Shown here one piece after another: positions 18,619 through 27,200 of a stretch of 64,000 nucleotides of DNA. Numbering within the stretch: position 1 is the stretch's first letter; each line of letters begins with the position of its first letter. This stretch comes from Spirosoma sp. SC4-14 (GTDB lineage: Bacteria; Bacteroidota; Bacteroidia; Cytophagales; Spirosomataceae). The DNA lies in contig NZ_CP147518.1 of assembly GCF_037201965.1 (NCBI RefSeq), positions 5,263,001-5,327,000 of the forward strand. Direction: 5' to 3'. The notes below the pieces were generated by a model. That model saw only the letters and a program-made list of their open reading frames with translations, was not told the origin of the DNA and ran no database searches. Made by a program: the position numbers and the translations under genes.

Positions 18619-20349
18619 ATGAAAAAATATATAAGCCTTATCGCTGTTTCAATAGGACTGACAGCCTGCGATCTTAACCTGCTCCCGCAGGATGCCATTT
18701 CGCCCGAAACATTTTTCAAAACCGAAAACGATCTCCTGCTCTATACAAATTCGTTCTATAATGCGTTGCCTTCGGCCGAAGACGTATACAACGAAGACGT
18801 CGATAATGTGGTTAAAAACAGCCTCCGCGACGAATTGCAGGGTACACGCATAGTGCCCACCAGCGGAGGTGGCTGGAGTTGGGGAACCCTGCGCAACATC
18901 AACTATTTTCTGGCCAATTCGGGCAAGTGCCCCGATGCAAAAGTTGTTGCCAAATACAACGGGCTGGCACGTTTTTTCCGGGCTTATTTTTATTTTGGTA
19001 TGGTGAAACGGTTCGGCGATGTGCCCTGGTATTCGCGACCGGTCGACGTGATGGATCAGGAAATGCTGACCAAAGCACGCGATCCGCGCACGGTGGTGAT
19101 GGATTCGGTGATGGCCGACATTAATTATGCCATTGCCAACCTCGATGCATCGCGGCAGGTCAACAGCATTACGAAATGGACAGCCCTTGCGCTAAAATCC
19201 AGAATTGCGCTCTATGAAGGTACGTTTCGAAAATATCACCCCGAATTCAGCCTGCCGAATGCTAATAAGTTTCTGGACGAATGCATTTCGGCCTCAGACG
19301 AGCTAATGACAAAAAGTGGCTATACGATTTACAAAGACACGCCCGAAACGGCTTATCTCAAACTGTTTTCGTCCGATAACGCCATACCTGATGAAGTAAT
19401 TCTGGCCCGCGATTTCAGCGATGAACTTCAGGTCTATCATAACCTGAACTACTATACCATGACGGCTTCGTATGGCAAACCCGGCCTGGAAAAAAGCCTG
19501 GTGAACAGTTACCTCATGGCCGATGGAACACGCTTTACCGATATTCCGGGCTACGAGACCAACCAGTTCTACGACGAAGTGCAAAACCGCGACCCCCGAC
19601 TGAAGCAAACCATTCGGACACCGGGTTATACGCGCATTGGCGAAACTACTCCGCTGGTGCCTGAATTTGGTGCTACCGTTACGGGCTATCAGTTGATCAA
19701 GTTTGTTTCGGCTCCCAAATGGGATACCTACAACAAAGACATTACCGATATGCCCATATTCCGGTATGCCGAAGTACTGCTCAATTTTGCCGAAGCCAAA
19801 GCAGAACGCGGTACTTTAACCCAGCCTGATCTGGATCGTTCGATCAAACTGATTCGCGACCGGGTTGGTATGCCCAACATCGATCTGGCAATGGCCAACT
19901 CAAAACCCGATCCGTATCTGGCTCAGCAATATTCGCAGCTAAGCGGTAGCAACAAAGGCGTTATTCTGGAAATTCGTCGGGAACGACGCGTTGAGCTGGT
20001 GATGGAAAATTTTCTGCGCTGGGACGACATCATCCGCTGGAAAGAAGGTCAGCTCCTGACCCGGCAATTTAAGGGTATGTATTTTCCGGGAGCCGGTAGT
20101 TATGACCTCGATAAAAACGGGAAGGTCGATCTGGTGATCTACGAAGGTGCCAAACCAACGGTTTCGGGCGCGCAGCTTCTTAAGTTGGGCAGCGAAATCT
20201 TACTCGAAAATGGCAATAAGGGTGGGAACATCATTATCAATGGGCATATCACCAAAAAATTCAACGAAGCCCGCGACTACCTCTACCCAATTCCGACTCA
20301 GGAACGACTGCTGAACCCCAATCTGACCCAGAACCCAAACTGGGAATAG
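18619..20349 (+). CDS. SusD/RagB-family substrate-binding lipoprotein
   Basis: 576 residues with a lipoprotein signal (GLTAC, Cys17), then the SusD helical-repeat fold: LPQDAISPETFF, RAYFYFGMVKRFGDVPW, the MPIFRYAEVLLNFAEAKAE block, the RRERRVELVMENFLRWDDI block, and the C-terminal YLYPIPTQERLLNPNLTQNP. It caps the SusC channel and delivers ligand at the cell surface. It starts 19 bases after susC, so the two are cotranscribed. Ligand class unknown. Confidence 0.95.
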   Translation: MKKYISLIAVSIGLTACDLNLLPQDAISPETFFKTENDLLLYTNSFYNALPSAEDVYNEDVDNVVKNSLRDELQGTRIVPTSGGGWSWGTLRNINYFLANSGKCPDAKVVAKYNGLARFFRAYFYFGMVKRFGDVPWYSRPVDVMDQEMLTKARDPRTVVMDSVMADINYAIANLDASRQVNSITKWTALALKSRIALYEGTFRKYHPEFSLPNANKFLDECISASDELMTKSGYTIYKDTPETAYLKLFSSDNAIPDEVILARDFSDELQVYHNLNYYTMTASYGKPGLEKSLVNSYLMADGTRFTDIPGYETNQFYDEVQNRDPRLKQTIRTPGYTRIGETTPLVPEFGATVTGYQLIKFVSAPKWDTYNKDITDMPIFRYAEVLLNFAEAKAERGTLTQPDLDRSIKLIRDRVGMPNIDLAMANSKPDPYLAQQYSQLSGSNKGVILEIRRERRVELVMENFLRWDDIIRWKEGQLLTRQFKGMYFPGAGSYDLDKNGKVDLVIYEGAKPTVSGAQLLKLGSEILLENGNKGGNIIINGHITKKFNEARDYLYPIPTQERLLNPNLTQNPNWE

Positions 20350-20376
20350 TGGTTATTGGAAGTAGGCATTAACCAT

Positions 20377-20418
20377 GCGTAAACAGTTCATCGGAAGATA
20401 CTTACGAACTGTTTACGC
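20377..20418. terminator. Inverted repeat after susD
   Basis: GCGTAAACAGTTC and GAACTGTTTACGC are perfect 13-base arms around a 16-base loop, 27 bases after the susD stop. There is no T-run, so it may be an mRNA-stabilising or attenuating element that lowers expression of the next genes. Confidence 0.5.
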
Positions 20419-20459
20419 ACTCCATCAATTCTCGACTTATCCTAAATTCCTATTCAAGA

Positions 20460-21677
20460 ATGCATTCTGACCGACGTTCTTTTCTCGAAAAAATGTCGCA
20501 GATGGGGGCTCTCAGCCTACTTTCTGCGCCCCCAACATTAGCCAGCAACGCTTCTGCCGAAGAAAAAAACCATGTTGTGGTTGGCCCCTATCTGCAAAAC
20601 ATGGGCACTAACGAGGTAACCGTTATGTGGATTACGCACAAAAACTGCCTTAGCTGGGTCGAATATGGAGCTGGCATGTTCACCTACAAACGGGCAGTTG
20701 GCTACAATAATGGGCTGATCGAAGCCAACAACCGCATCAACAAAATCACGCTTACCGACCTAAAACCGGGCGCAGATCATAAATATCGGATTGTTTCGAC
20801 CGAAATTCTGGGCTATAAAGGCTCGAAGGTAGAGTTTGGCGAAACTATTACCAGCCCAACATACACCTTCAAAACTCCGGCCGAAAATGAGGAAGAGTTT
20901 AAACTGGTTGTTTTTAATGACATCCACGACCGACCGCAACTTATTCCACAATTGCTCTACCGACACGGTTACACGGGCAACAAACCCGACTACGACTTTG
21001 TGGTCTTCAATGGCGACTGCTTCGACTGGGTCACCGAAGAACGTCAGATGGTCGACCATCTTATCAAACCGACGGTCGATATTTTTGCCACCGAAAAGCC
21101 GTTCATTCTGACACAGGGCAATCATGAATGCCGGGGTAGTTTTTCGAGACATATCCCGAATTATTTTGCCTACCCCGAAACTAAGTACTATTATGCCTTC
21201 ACCCGGGGGCCCGTTCGGTTTGTGGTGCTAGACTCGGGTGAAGACAAAACCGACGACAGCGTCGAATATGGCGGTTTATCGGCGTTTGACCGCTATCGTG
21301 AAACCCAGAGAACGTGGCTGGAAAAAGAAATTGAAAGCTCCGAATTCAAAAAAGCTCCGTTCCGGGTCGTGTTCATTCATATTTCGCCCTATCATTCGGG
21401 CGATTGGCATGGCACCTTGCATTGCCGCGAACAGTTCGGCCCTTTGTTGAACAAAGCCCAAATTGACCTTCAGATTTCCGGACACACCCATCGTTATGCG
21501 ACCCACCAGCCCGATACCACGCACAACTACCCAATTGTGATTGGTGGCGGACCGCTGGAAGGCCAACGAACGTTGATCAGGCTCCACGCTACCACCAAAG
21601 AACTTCGGCTCAACATGATTCGCGACGACGGCGAAGTGGTGGGTAAGCTTACGCTTCCCAAAAAAACCCGCCCCTAG
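20460..21677 (+). CDS. Exported purple-acid-phosphatase-like metallophosphoesterase
   Basis: 405 residues. A twin-arginine-like start (DRRSFLEKM) is followed by a short hydrophobic stretch. Residues about 35-140 are a fibronectin-like domain as found at the front of purple acid phosphatases (VVVGPYLQNMGTNEVTVMWI). The calcineurin-like phosphoesterase domain shows FNDIHD, NGDCFDW, TQGNHECRG, HISPYHSGDWHG and SGHTHRY, so the five metal-ligand blocks are all present. It would cleave phosphomono- or diesters outside the cytoplasm. It follows the susCD pair by 110 bases, and a second phosphoesterase-fold gene follows it. Confidence 0.9.
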   Translation: MHSDRRSFLEKMSQMGALSLLSAPPTLASNASAEEKNHVVVGPYLQNMGTNEVTVMWITHKNCLSWVEYGAGMFTYKRAVGYNNGLIEANNRINKITLTDLKPGADHKYRIVSTEILGYKGSKVEFGETITSPTYTFKTPAENEEEFKLVVFNDIHDRPQLIPQLLYRHGYTGNKPDYDFVVFNGDCFDWVTEERQMVDHLIKPTVDIFATEKPFILTQGNHECRGSFSRHIPNYFAYPETKYYYAFTRGPVRFVVLDSGEDKTDDSVEYGGLSAFDRYRETQRTWLEKEIESSEFKKAPFRVVFIHISPYHSGDWHGTLHCREQFGPLLNKAQIDLQISGHTHRYATHQPDTTHNYPIVIGGGPLEGQRTLIRLHATTKELRLNMIRDDGEVVGKLTLPKKTRP

Positions 21678-21678
21678 T

Positions 21679-21719
21679 AAACCCGAAAAGGATTTCGAAC
21701 CTTTTTCGGGTTTGTTTTT
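21679..21719 (+). terminator. Intrinsic terminator after the metallophosphoesterase
   Basis: A stem of about 13 pairs (AAACCCGAAAAGG with CCTTTTTCGGGTTT, one bulge) is followed by TTTGTTTTT. It begins two bases after the TAG stop. This is a clear intrinsic terminator. Confidence 0.85.
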
Positions 21720-21769
21720 CCCGACAGCAGATCTTCAGTACAAGGCAATTACTCAATTTACGAAATCTC

Positions 21770-22576
21770 ATGACTACTTTCAGCCGTTTAGTTGGCATCC
21801 ACCTTTTGGCCATCCTGTGCATTAATCTAAGTTGGGCAGAGTCGCCAACCCGAAAAGGAAAAACGATGAAAGTGATGACCTACAACATCCATCACTGCAA
21901 TCCACCATCGGCCGGGGCTAAAATTGATGTAGAAGCTATTGCACGCGTTATTACGCAACAAAAGCCCGATTTGGTGGCCTTACAGGAAGTTGATGTCAAC
22001 ACCGAACGTTCGGGCAAAGGGCTTCATCAGGCCAAAGAACTGGCCCGGTTAACGGGTATGCATTTCTTCTTCTCGAAAGCGATCGACCATCAGGGGGGCG
22101 ACTATGGCGTAGCGGTTCTTTCGCGCTTTCCCATTCTCGACTCCACCCGGTTTATTCTCCCAATCGACCCGGCCATTGGTGGCGAAACCCGAACTATAGC
22201 CGCCATTACAATTGAACCCATCAACGGGAAAAAGATCATTTTTGCCAGCACTCACCTCGACCTGAAAGAACCCAACCGACTCACACAATCAGAACTGATT
22301 ATCGATCATTTTAAGACGTCGAACCTGCCAATGATTTTGGCTGGTGACTTTAATGCTCAGTCAGACAGCAACGTCATTCGCCTGTTGAGTCAGCAATTTA
22401 CCCAAAGCTGCCAGGATTGTGCACCAACCATTCCTGTCGAAAATCCGAACCGCGCCATCGATTTTATCATGTTCAAATCAAACAGATTGATCAAAAGCCG
22501 CTCCACGAAGGTTATTAGCGAGACTTATGCCTCTGACCACCTACCGGTTCTGGCCGAACTAACGCTGCTCGAATAG
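21770..22576 (+). CDS. Secreted endonuclease/exonuclease/phosphatase-family hydrolase
   Basis: 268 residues with a signal peptide (to about SWAES, residue 24). The catalytic motifs of the EEP fold are in order: MTYNIHH, VALQEVD, the SRFPIL strand, ASTHLDL, AGDFNAQ and SDHLPVLA, so the metal-binding Asn, Glu, Asp and His residues are intact. Members cut phosphodiester bonds in nucleic acids, lipids or inositol phosphates; the form here, with a long intact active site but no extra domain, does not tell which. A terminator separates it from the metallophosphoesterase, so it may be transcribed on its own, though it probably serves the same substrate. Confidence 0.88.
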   Translation: MTTFSRLVGIHLLAILCINLSWAESPTRKGKTMKVMTYNIHHCNPPSAGAKIDVEAIARVITQQKPDLVALQEVDVNTERSGKGLHQAKELARLTGMHFFFSKAIDHQGGDYGVAVLSRFPILDSTRFILPIDPAIGGETRTIAAITIEPINGKKIIFASTHLDLKEPNRLTQSELIIDHFKTSNLPMILAGDFNAQSDSNVIRLLSQQFTQSCQDCAPTIPVENPNRAIDFIMFKSNRLIKSRSTKVISETYASDHLPVLAELTLLE

Positions 22577-22621
22577 TCCTCCTTTTTGCACTATTGCTTT
22601 ATCTAACCACTAAACCAACAG

Positions 22622-22652
22622 ATGGGAGCTACCGAATTGGCTCTCATTTTTT
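22622..22652 (+). terminator. Intrinsic terminator after the EEP hydrolase
   Basis: ATGGGAGC pairs with GCTCTCAT (one G-T wobble, ten-base loop), followed by a run of five or more T. It lies 45 bases after the stop codon. Confidence 0.75.
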
Positions 22653-23094
22653 CTATTAATCCACCGTACTTTTAAAAAGACAATACCCGGTCGCAAAGCA
22701 ACCGGGCTGTTCCACTAAACAATTAATATAGGGGACAATATACGCATATATTCAATAAAAAACATTTTACTTAAACATTAGTTACCTCCATTTACGGATA
22801 CAAACGCTTACCGACTAGCCTGGTTAGCAACTTATTTGTATCCTTTTTCTTTGTATATAAAGCGAACGGTTACGTTGCGCTATGCAAGAACCATAGCTCA
22901 GATTAGGCCCTGATTATCAATAATCCTAGCTGCTTTCAATACATTTCCATCATTAAAGACAACCGTCGGCTAAGTTTGCATAGCCATTGACTCAATGCCA
23001 TCTAGCTGGTCCTTCTTAAGACCTATCTTTATATGGTGCCCACCCACTTCAGTAGTTAATGAAAGGGATTCTTTCCAGCAAATGATCTACGATT
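22653..23094. other. Intergenic region, no gene seen
   Basis: Some 440 bases without a credible frame on either strand. A small hairpin is present at 22686-22706 (CCCGGT with ACCGGG around GCAAAGC). The rest is mixed, AT-rich sequence that probably includes the promoter of the gene at 23095, though no TAnnTTTG box stood out. Confidence 0.4.
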
Positions 23095-23697
23095 ATGGAT
23101 GAATTTGAATCAGTAAGCGTACATCTGTTCGATGGCAGCGACGCTAATTTCATGAAACTGTATGGCACCGACAACGGTCGTTCTGTCAATTTTATGACTA
23201 CCTACAAAAAGCTTGTGGCTTTTGGCACTCATCCTGGTGCCGTTTGCAATTGGATCAAACAGCAGATTGGCCCTAATAAAATCCACATCCTGCGCATTGT
23301 TGCTCATGGCGATAGCGGAGCATTTTTTCTGGGCCAAGTCTATCAGAAGAATAGCTTCATTGACTGGCAACCGCTGAAAGGTTGTTTCGACCCAGCCGCC
23401 CGCGTAGAAATACATTCCTGCGCCGTGGCCAGCGATGTAGCGCTCCACAGTAATATGCTTCAACCGGGCAAAACATTAAAGCGGGGTACTTTTTCGGGGA
23501 ATAGCAATGGGCAGGGTGTTCAGTTTATGCATGCATTAGCCAAAGCAGTCAATGCGAAAGTGATTGCCTCTACCGACGATGCTTTTGTGAATAGTAGCCG
23601 TTGGTCTTTATCCAAAACGGGTATTAATAATTCCGTAACGGTACTGCCAGATGGGACAATCCAAACCCAGGCATTCAACCCAATGGTGCCGGACTGA
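23095..23697 (+). CDS. DUF4347-like protein with His/Cys dyad (caspase-like fold)
   Basis: 200 residues, no signal peptide. Two blocks recall the DUF4347 domain: a strand ending in an HG turn, ILRIVAHGDSGAFFLG with H71, and VEIHSCAVASD with C109, where DUF4347 has the pattern sHGs.G.l.LG and l.gCnva. The His then Cys order and spacing also match the CHAT/C80/caspase-like peptidases. A further segment, GVQFMHALAKAVNAKVIAST, fits the end of that fold. DUF4347 usually sits at the N-terminus of huge surface proteins; here it is the whole gene. Peptidase activity is an inference. Neighbours give no context. Confidence 0.6.
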   Translation: MDEFESVSVHLFDGSDANFMKLYGTDNGRSVNFMTTYKKLVAFGTHPGAVCNWIKQQIGPNKIHILRIVAHGDSGAFFLGQVYQKNSFIDWQPLKGCFDPAARVEIHSCAVASDVALHSNMLQPGKTLKRGTFSGNSNGQGVQFMHALAKAVNAKVIASTDDAFVNSSRWSLSKTGINNSVTVLPDGTIQTQAFNPMVPD

Positions 23698-23775
23698 TCT
23701 AATTAATTGATAGGATCAAAAACACAAAATGCAGTAAATCTTGTGAGAATTACCCGCCACTCTACTTTCATACTT

Positions 23776-24768
23776 ATGAACCGTAGAGATTTTCTTACCC
23801 TTACTGCTGGTGCATCTCTAACTACAGGTCTTTCTTCGCTGGACAGGGAGGCAAATACCGTCATTCCCATCATTGATACGCACATTCACCTATTCGATAC
23901 CACACGCCCTCAGGGAGTGCCGTGGCCAACGCCCAATGATGGCATTCTTTTTCAGCCCGCTCTACCCGACCGCTATCGTAAAATTGCTGTACCCCTTGGC
24001 ATTGTCGGAGCAATTGTTGTGGAAGCCAGTCCTTTACCGGATGACAATCAGTGGGTTCTCGACCAGGCGGCTAAGGATAAGCTCCTGGTTGGCACCATAG
24101 GCAATCTCGAACCAGGAAGTTCAGCTTTTCAAAAACAGCTCGAACAGTTCCGGCGCAATCCGCTGTTTCGGGGCATTCGCTACGGCAACCTTTGGGGTCA
24201 TAATCTATCCCAACAATTATCGAATCCAAAAGTCGTAGCCGATCTTCGTTTTTTTGCCCGCACCGGTTTAGTATTGGACACGGCGAACCCAAACCCAGCG
24301 TTGCTTGCGGCACTCGTTCGCCTTACGGATCAGATACCGGAGTTGCAGATAGTGATCGACCACCTCCCCCAAATGGCAATTCCGGTAGAACCGGCCCTGC
24401 GGAAAGCCTATGAAACCGACCTACAGGCCCTAAGCAATCGCCCCCAGATATACGTGAAAATCTCGGAGGTGCTGCGCCGGGTAGATGGAAAAATTCCGTC
24501 GACAGTATCGTTCTATCGAGATCATCTGGACACACTTTTCGACATGTTTGGCGAAGATCGGTTATTGTATGGCAGCGATTGGCCCAACAGCGATCAGTGG
24601 TTGCCTTTTGAGGCTGGGTTGAAGCTGGTGCGGGAATACTTTACAGCAAAAGGTCAGATTGTGGCCGAGAAGTATTTCTGGAAGAATTCCGTTGCGGCAT
24701 ATCGCTGGATAAAGCGCGACCATTCTCAACCTGAATTGAGCCAGCGTAATTCTACCACTCCCAAATAA
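23776..24768 (+). CDS. Exported amidohydrolase-2 family metal hydrolase
   Basis: 330 residues. The start at ATG 23776 opens a twin-arginine-type signal (MNRRDFLTLTAGASL); the frame is open 23 codons upstream without that advantage. The barrel shows the metal-binding IIDTHIHLFD near the front, IVIDHLPQMA in the middle and the conserved YGSDWPNS near residue 275. This is the TIM-barrel family of lactonases and decarboxylases (for instance L-rhamnono- or L-fucono-lactonases). Exported members are common in Bacteroidota. The substrate cannot be read from sequence. It is a single-gene unit. Confidence 0.86.
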   Translation: MNRRDFLTLTAGASLTTGLSSLDREANTVIPIIDTHIHLFDTTRPQGVPWPTPNDGILFQPALPDRYRKIAVPLGIVGAIVVEASPLPDDNQWVLDQAAKDKLLVGTIGNLEPGSSAFQKQLEQFRRNPLFRGIRYGNLWGHNLSQQLSNPKVVADLRFFARTGLVLDTANPNPALLAALVRLTDQIPELQIVIDHLPQMAIPVEPALRKAYETDLQALSNRPQIYVKISEVLRRVDGKIPSTVSFYRDHLDTLFDMFGEDRLLYGSDWPNSDQWLPFEAGLKLVREYFTAKGQIVAEKYFWKNSVAAYRWIKRDHSQPELSQRNSTTPK

Positions 24769-24867
24769 AGTCACCGTTTTCACCGTCACTCAGTTGGGCA
24801 GATGCAGCATGCCAGCTACTGGTATGCTCAGGCAACTTCACTTTCGGACTGGTTACCACTGATTAAC

Positions 24868-24893
24868 GAAAAAAGCCTGACAGTTGCCAGGCT
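24868..24893 (-). terminator. Intrinsic terminator of the minus-strand secreted protein gene
   Basis: On the minus strand AGCCTG and CAGGCT pair around an eight-base loop and are followed by TTTTTT. It lies 25 bases beyond the stop of the gene at 24919-25293. Confidence 0.75.
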
Positions 24894-24918
24894 CTTCATT
24901 AGAATAGGTTGAAGACAC

Positions 24919-25293
24919 TTATTGCATAGCCACAACCCGGTTTGTCTGCTGCACTGGCTGCGACGACAGATCCAGTTGCTTCCGGAAACTGCCTTCTCCC
25001 GATTTTACTTCGAGTTCGTACTTGCCATCGGCCAGTTCATCGACGTTCAATTTCAGGGATACCTTCTCATCTTTACGGCTCAGGCTTTGCCGGAATACAA
25101 CCTGATGATCGGCATCACGAAGCAGAATTTCAGCAGACGCATCGGCGGGTTTAACAACAGCTACGCGAATTTTATGATCAACCGATACGTACGCACTCGC
25201 ACCAAAGGACTCAGATTTTGGCGTAGTTGGATTAGCAAGAGTCGAAGCGCTGATCAGGGCCGAAAGGGTCAGATTACTCAGTAGGGTAAACAT
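24919..25293 (-). CDS. Small secreted beta-rich protein, function unknown
   Basis: 124 residues. A signal peptide (to about TLAN, residue 21) is followed by a mature part with regular alternating strands: KIRVAVVKPADASAEILLRD, VVFRQSLSRKDEKVSLKLNV, ADGKYELEVKSGEGSFRKQLDL. That pattern fits a small immunoglobulin-like beta-sandwich, as in the secretion-system C-terminal sorting-like or DUF3244-type proteins of Bacteroidota, but no family was proven. It has its own terminator downstream. Confidence 0.65.
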   Translation of the reverse strand: MFTLLSNLTLSALISASTLANPTTPKSESFGASAYVSVDHKIRVAVVKPADASAEILLRDADHQVVFRQSLSRKDEKVSLKLNVDELADGKYELEVKSGEGSFRKQLDLSSQPVQQTNRVVAMQ

Positions 25294-25504
25294 GGTGATT
25301 GTTGTGTTTAGTGTTGTTTATCTGTTCACTGCTTATATGCCAAAGGCCGTGCCAAACGCAAAACAACACTGATTATCAGATCATTACAACTTCAACCACA
25401 ATGAGTACGTGTCCGCTACTGGACAATTTTTGTTCATCTGCGGACAGATGAGTAGGGCTATTGAGTTGCCCCACATAAAGCGGGCAACAATATAAAGCGG
25501 TAGT

Positions 25505-25999
25505 TTATACCCTGTCAATCACATCAGCCGCTATTTTTTTCAATTCAGCCAGTGACGTTTTTTCGGTAATCTTATTCACTTTCAAGCGTATCATTTCGTT
25601 TCCTTTACGTGCGATAATCAGATAAAAGTTCTTATTATCGCTGTGAAAAAATGCTTCATCACCCAGATTAGGCAATAGTTCAAAGCCAGCGTACGATTGA
25701 TTAGATGCTTTAAAGGTTCCGAACATTTTTTTAGCATCAATTTCGGCCCCATAGCTTTCAAACATAAAATTCAAAGCCACTCGCCTATCTATTTTTTCAT
25801 CGGTTGAGTTAGCTAGATAAGTACTTGTGTACTTGTGTCTTCCATTTTCCAGAGAACTTACACTTTCTTTGAGTTGACAGGATTCCCCTAAAATTCGTTC
25901 GGCTTCGTGCAGAGTTAATTTATGACCACCAAAGGTGGCTTTCTCAATAGTATGGGCATTGAAAAACGCGACAAATAAAATACAGACGAACGTTTTCAT
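25505..25999 (-). CDS. Secreted protein of unknown function (164 aa)
   Basis: 164 residues with an N-terminal hydrophobic signal (MKTFVCILFVAFFNAHT). The mature part has no recognised family. Features seen: GGHKLTLHEAERILGE, NFMFESYGAEIDAKKMF, LPNLGDEAFFHSDNKNFYLIIARKG and a helical tail ELKKIAADVIDRV. The GDEAF..S....F.LI.RKGN pattern is like small periplasmic proteins that sense or store something in a beta-sheet, but this is only an impression. Isolated gene in an AT-rich neighbourhood. Confidence 0.6.
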   Translation of the reverse strand: MKTFVCILFVAFFNAHTIEKATFGGHKLTLHEAERILGESCQLKESVSSLENGRHKYTSTYLANSTDEKIDRRVALNFMFESYGAEIDAKKMFGTFKASNQSYAGFELLPNLGDEAFFHSDNKNFYLIIARKGNEMIRLKVNKITEKTSLAELKKIAADVIDRV

Positions 26000-26579
26000 A
26001 TTATTGTCTAATTTAATTTTGACTTGGTTAGCCGTTTACTCAGTCAACCAGAACCCGCTTAGTACATCAAAACATGGCCGCCATGACGGTCGGTCTACCA
26101 GACGCAACCCGCAAACAACCGAAAGGACTGATGACGCATAAGCCACTTAGCTAAAACACACGTAATTAAACCTTTGCATAGTCTCTAAGCCGAAATACTG
26201 CCAATCGATCCAACTTACCTGACGGTACAGAAATTCGGCTTTGATGAACAGTTGTTTAGAATCTAATTCCATTTTATTACTTGTGCTCCTGTGTCGCACG
26301 CGACCCACCTTACAAACCAAACCCGGCCAATCGGAGCATTTCTCGTGTCAGCAAAAACTCACCGAACAAGCAAAAAACCTTACATCTGCGACCTGTAACC
26401 TGTCGCCCACAACCCGGCAATGCGGACACTTCACTTGATGAGGAAACACCCAACATAGTATTATACGCAAGTTCACTAAACCATAACAGACTGATAGAGA
26501 AGACAAAAGGTTTAGTATATCTTCTTGCTTTATAGCCAACATTACAATAATAGCTGATCTATACTACGTCTACCTCCAG
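26000..26579. other. Gene-poor region
   Basis: About 580 bases with only short frames of unlikely composition (rich in Thr, Asn, Pro and Cys, on both strands). Nothing worth calling was seen, apart from the lead-in to the possible remnant that follows. Confidence 0.4.
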
Positions 26580-26960
26580 ATGCCTCACAAAATTGTCGCC
26601 AATTTATTAATCGTACCGATTTAGGGCATTGAAGTATTCCCCAATTATTTCTTTGGTGCGGATAAACAACTATATCGGTACGATTCGAGAGGAGTCGTTC
26701 ATAAAAGTAAACGGATTGGCGTACACTATACCCAGGCATATTCGTTGAAAGGTCGTTTCTACAGCCTCGCTCAACTTCGACCGCTACTTCGGCGGCATAT
26801 CCCTACTGTTCGCACTCATAGAGTAAGCACGCTTCCTAAACGGGCCAGATCTTGGAAAAACTATAAAGTTGAAAAACAATACCATCCACAACTTTTCGGC
26901 TTGATCCCTAAGTCGCAAAAATTAGAGCAGAGACATAAAAAAAGCACTTACCATTTCTGA
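26580..26960 (+). pseudogene. Possible gene remnant with an in-frame stop
   Basis: A plus-strand frame from ATG 26580 to TGA 26960 is broken by a TAG at 26622-26624. The part after it reads like protein: EVFPNYFFGADKQLYRYDS, then SLKGRFYSLAQLRPLLRRH, with regular aromatic and basic residues. The layout (Tyr-rich strand, then a basic stretch with a leucine pattern) recalls the small NUMOD/HNH-associated modules, but this was not established. Alternatively it is a functional small gene using a start after the stop codon, or chance. Low confidence. Confidence 0.3.
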
Positions 26961-26980
26961 TAAGTGCTTGATTTTCAATG

Positions 26981-27064
26981 AGCCAGTGGAGGGATTCGAA
27001 CCCCCGACGCGCTTGCGCATCCTGATTACAAATCAGGCGGAATCGACCGCTATCCGACACTGGC
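26981..27064 (-). tRNA. tRNA with UGU anticodon (Thr) and long variable arm
   Basis: An 84-base cloverleaf on the minus strand. Acceptor GCCAGTG/CACTGGC with T at position 73; three-base D stem (GGA/TCC); perfect five-pair anticodon stem around TTTGTAA, giving anticodon TGT (Thr); a T arm with the TTCGAAT loop. Between the anticodon and T arms lie 15 bases that fold into a variable-arm hairpin (ATGCG pairing with CGCGT across CAAG). Long variable arms are the mark of class II tRNAs (Ser, Leu, and Tyr in bacteria), so the anticodon and the body disagree. CCA is not encoded. Confidence 0.9.
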
Positions 27065-27110
27065 AATCCGTACAAATCCGGTTCAAATGACCTATTCCCG
27101 AATTGTGATG

Positions 27111-27142
27111 CAAAAGTAGTGTTTTAATATCGATGGCGCAAT
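27111..27142 (-). promoter_or_regulatory. Promoter of the tRNA
   Basis: On the minus strand TACTTTTG (27111-27118) matches TAnnTTTG, and an ATTG (27139-27142) lies 20 bases upstream, close to the -33 element. It is about 46 bases before the tRNA. Confidence 0.5.
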
Positions 27143-27151
27143 ACCCGCCCC

Positions 27152-27190
27152 AAAAAAAATGCCCCGACAACCAAAAAAATGTCGGGGCAT
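27152..27190 (-). terminator. Terminator of the DUF349 gene
   Basis: Reading the minus strand, ATGCCCCGACA and TGTCGGGGCAT form a perfect 11-pair stem with a ten-base loop, followed by TTTTTTT. It lies ten bases past the stop of the DUF349 gene. Confidence 0.9.
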
Positions 27191-27200
27191 TTTGTCCTGC

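Noticed and set aside
26281..26535. A plus-strand frame in the gene-poor region
   Set aside because: Low-complexity mixture of Thr, Asn, Pro and Cys, with no family resemblance or start signal; not supported.
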